A DNA stretch of 64,000 nucleotides, taken from the NCBI RefSeq assembly GCF_003610295.1, contig NZ_RAPV01000002.1, forward strand, positions 930,001-994,000. The letters run 5' to 3'. Numbering within the stretch: the stretch's first letter is position 1; each line of letters begins with the position of its first letter. Below the pieces are notes generated by a model. It made no database searches and was not told the origin of the DNA. It worked only from the letters and a program-made list of their open reading frames with translations. Shown in pieces: positions 63,015 to 64,000 of the stretch. The position numbers and the translations under genes are program-made. The DNA is from Paraburkholderia sp. BL23I1N1 (GTDB taxonomy: Bacteria > Pseudomonadota > Gammaproteobacteria > Burkholderiales > Burkholderiaceae).

Positions 63015-63971
63015 ATGCATGAAGTCAATTCCCGCCGCCTTACCCATCTGATCGCGCTTGCCGAGGAAGGCAGTTTTGCGCGCGCCGCGGAGCGGGTTCA
63101 TCTGAGCCAGCCGGCGTTGAGCCGCAGCATTCAGGCGCTCGAGGAGGAAGTCGGCATGAAGCTGTTCGACCGTGCCGCACGCGGCGTCGCGATGACGGCG
63201 GCCGGGCGCTTGCTGGTGGAGCGTGCCCGGCGCGTGCTGTTCGAAACGCGCTGCCTGTTCCGCGACGTCGAATTGCTGAAGGCGCACGAGCTCGGCGAGG
63301 TGCGCATCGGCCTCGGGCCCTATGCGGCTGTGGTGCTGTTGCCGGACCTGCTGGTGGAGTTCGCGCGGCGCTTTCCGAAGATCAAGGTGTCGATCGAACT
63401 CGGTGAAGGCGATGCGCTGCTCGGCAAGCTGCGCGCCGAACAGATCGACTTTCTCGTTACCGATCGCCGCGTGCCGCCCGTGACGCCCGACGTCACGTTG
63501 CAGCGCCTGCCGCGTCACGAGGGCGGCTGGTTCGCGCGGCCGGACCATCCCCTGTTTGCGCGCGACACGGTGCCGCTCGCGGCATTGCGCGAGTTTCCGC
63601 TGGTCTCAGTAACATTGCCCGCGTTCATGAAGGACGCCCTGCATCGTCTGCTCAAGTACCGCGCCCATGAGCAGATTCCGCTGCAGATCGAATGCAACGA
63701 CGTGGCGGTGCTGAAGGACGTCGTTGCGCAGACCGATGCCGTGCTGTTTGCCACGGCGTCCGCGGTGCGGCGCGATCTGGAAACGCGGCGGCTGGCGCGC
63801 ATCCCGCTAGTCAATCCGCCGCGTCTCGCGCTGGAATTCGCGCTGGTGTATCTGGCCGAGCGCACGCTTTCGCCTGCCGCGTATTCCGCGTTGGGACTCG
63901 CCGAACAGGTGATGGAGGACGCCAACCGTGCCGCGCAGGGCCTGCTGCACCCTGACGCATTGGCAACATGA
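63015..63971 (+). CDS. LysR-family transcriptional regulator
   Basis: 318 aa. HTH at about 6-62: RRLTHLIALAEEGSFARAAERVHLSQPALSRSIQALEEEVG. The substrate-binding domain follows, with VRIGLGPYAAVVLLPDLLVEFARRFP and a C-terminal YLAERTLSPAAYSAL. GGAG at 63001-63004 suits ATG 63015 better than 62976. Divergent from the ACS-like MFS gene, its probable target. Confidence 0.92.
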   Translation: MHEVNSRRLTHLIALAEEGSFARAAERVHLSQPALSRSIQALEEEVGMKLFDRAARGVAMTAAGRLLVERARRVLFETRCLFRDVELLKAHELGEVRIGLGPYAAVVLLPDLLVEFARRFPKIKVSIELGEGDALLGKLRAEQIDFLVTDRRVPPVTPDVTLQRLPRHEGGWFARPDHPLFARDTVPLAALREFPLVSVTLPAFMKDALHRLLKYRAHEQIPLQIECNDVAVLKDVVAQTDAVLFATASAVRRDLETRRLARIPLVNPPRLALEFALVYLAERTLSPAAYSALGLAEQVMEDANRAAQGLLHPDALAT

Positions 63972-64000
63972 ATGGGCCGCCGAAGAGCCGGCTGGAGGAT

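Overview
The window looks like a chromosome segment of a Burkholderiales betaproteobacterium, most likely Paraburkholderia or Burkholderia. Reasons: high GC with strong third-position GC bias, a small secreted DUF4148 protein, a Burkholderia-type trimeric porin, the amgK-murU / lptD-surA-pdxA-rsmA neighbourhood, and a ubiE-Tim44-like-ubiJ-ubiB group. Species assignment is inference; no rRNA or tRNA gene was seen.

Layout. (1) 1-3060: truncated EcsC-family gene, then a DHA2 drug exporter with its MarR regulator. (2) 3068-7323: a cluster for D-amino acids (PLP/zinc D-amino acid lyase, RpiR regulator, N-acyl-D-amino-acid deacylase, RidA). (3) 7400-13540: a mobile, mostly non-coding island. An IS3-type element carries one copy of the same 1855-bp group II intron in each terminal inverted repeat, in opposite orientations, and the whole sits inside an inverted-repeat dispersed element. 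(4) 13587-16857: queF, a 5'-nucleotidase and ilvA on the minus strand. (5) 17284-18621: an IS5-type element lying just upstream of a giant FAD/Fe-S oxidoreductase. (6) 18713-29934: that oxidoreductase, a HIT protein, DUF971, ubiE, Tim44-like, ubiJ, ubiB, a methyltransferase, an FmdB zinc ribbon and a DUF502 membrane protein. (7) 30011-33759: aspS, nudB, clsB. (8) 33880-41153: TetR regulator and a fatty-acid beta-oxidation operon (acyl-CoA dehydrogenase, bifunctional hydroxyacyl-CoA dehydrogenase/hydratase, frameshifted thiolase, enoyl-CoA hydratase). (9) 41213-51001: fdhD, a nitrate-reductase-associated protein, a PAS/LOV-like-GGDEF-EAL protein, GST, LysR, DUF4148, thioesterase, Atm1-type ABC exporter. 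(10) 51168-58996: cell-envelope block amgK-murU opposite lptD-surA-pdxA-rsmA. (11) 59064-63971: EamA transporter, porin, an autotransporter remnant, MFS transporter, LysR.

How they fit together: most of the window is ordinary core metabolism (ubiquinone synthesis, beta-oxidation, envelope biogenesis, peptidoglycan recycling, queuosine and isoleucine synthesis). The unusual part is the intron-IS-intron structure. The intron's EBS1 pairs perfectly with a 7-nt IBS1 that forms part of both IS ends, which explains why two identical introns face each other across the same IS. Three reading frames (IS3 orfB, thiolase, GST start) are broken at short homopolymers; these may be real mutations or sequencing indels.
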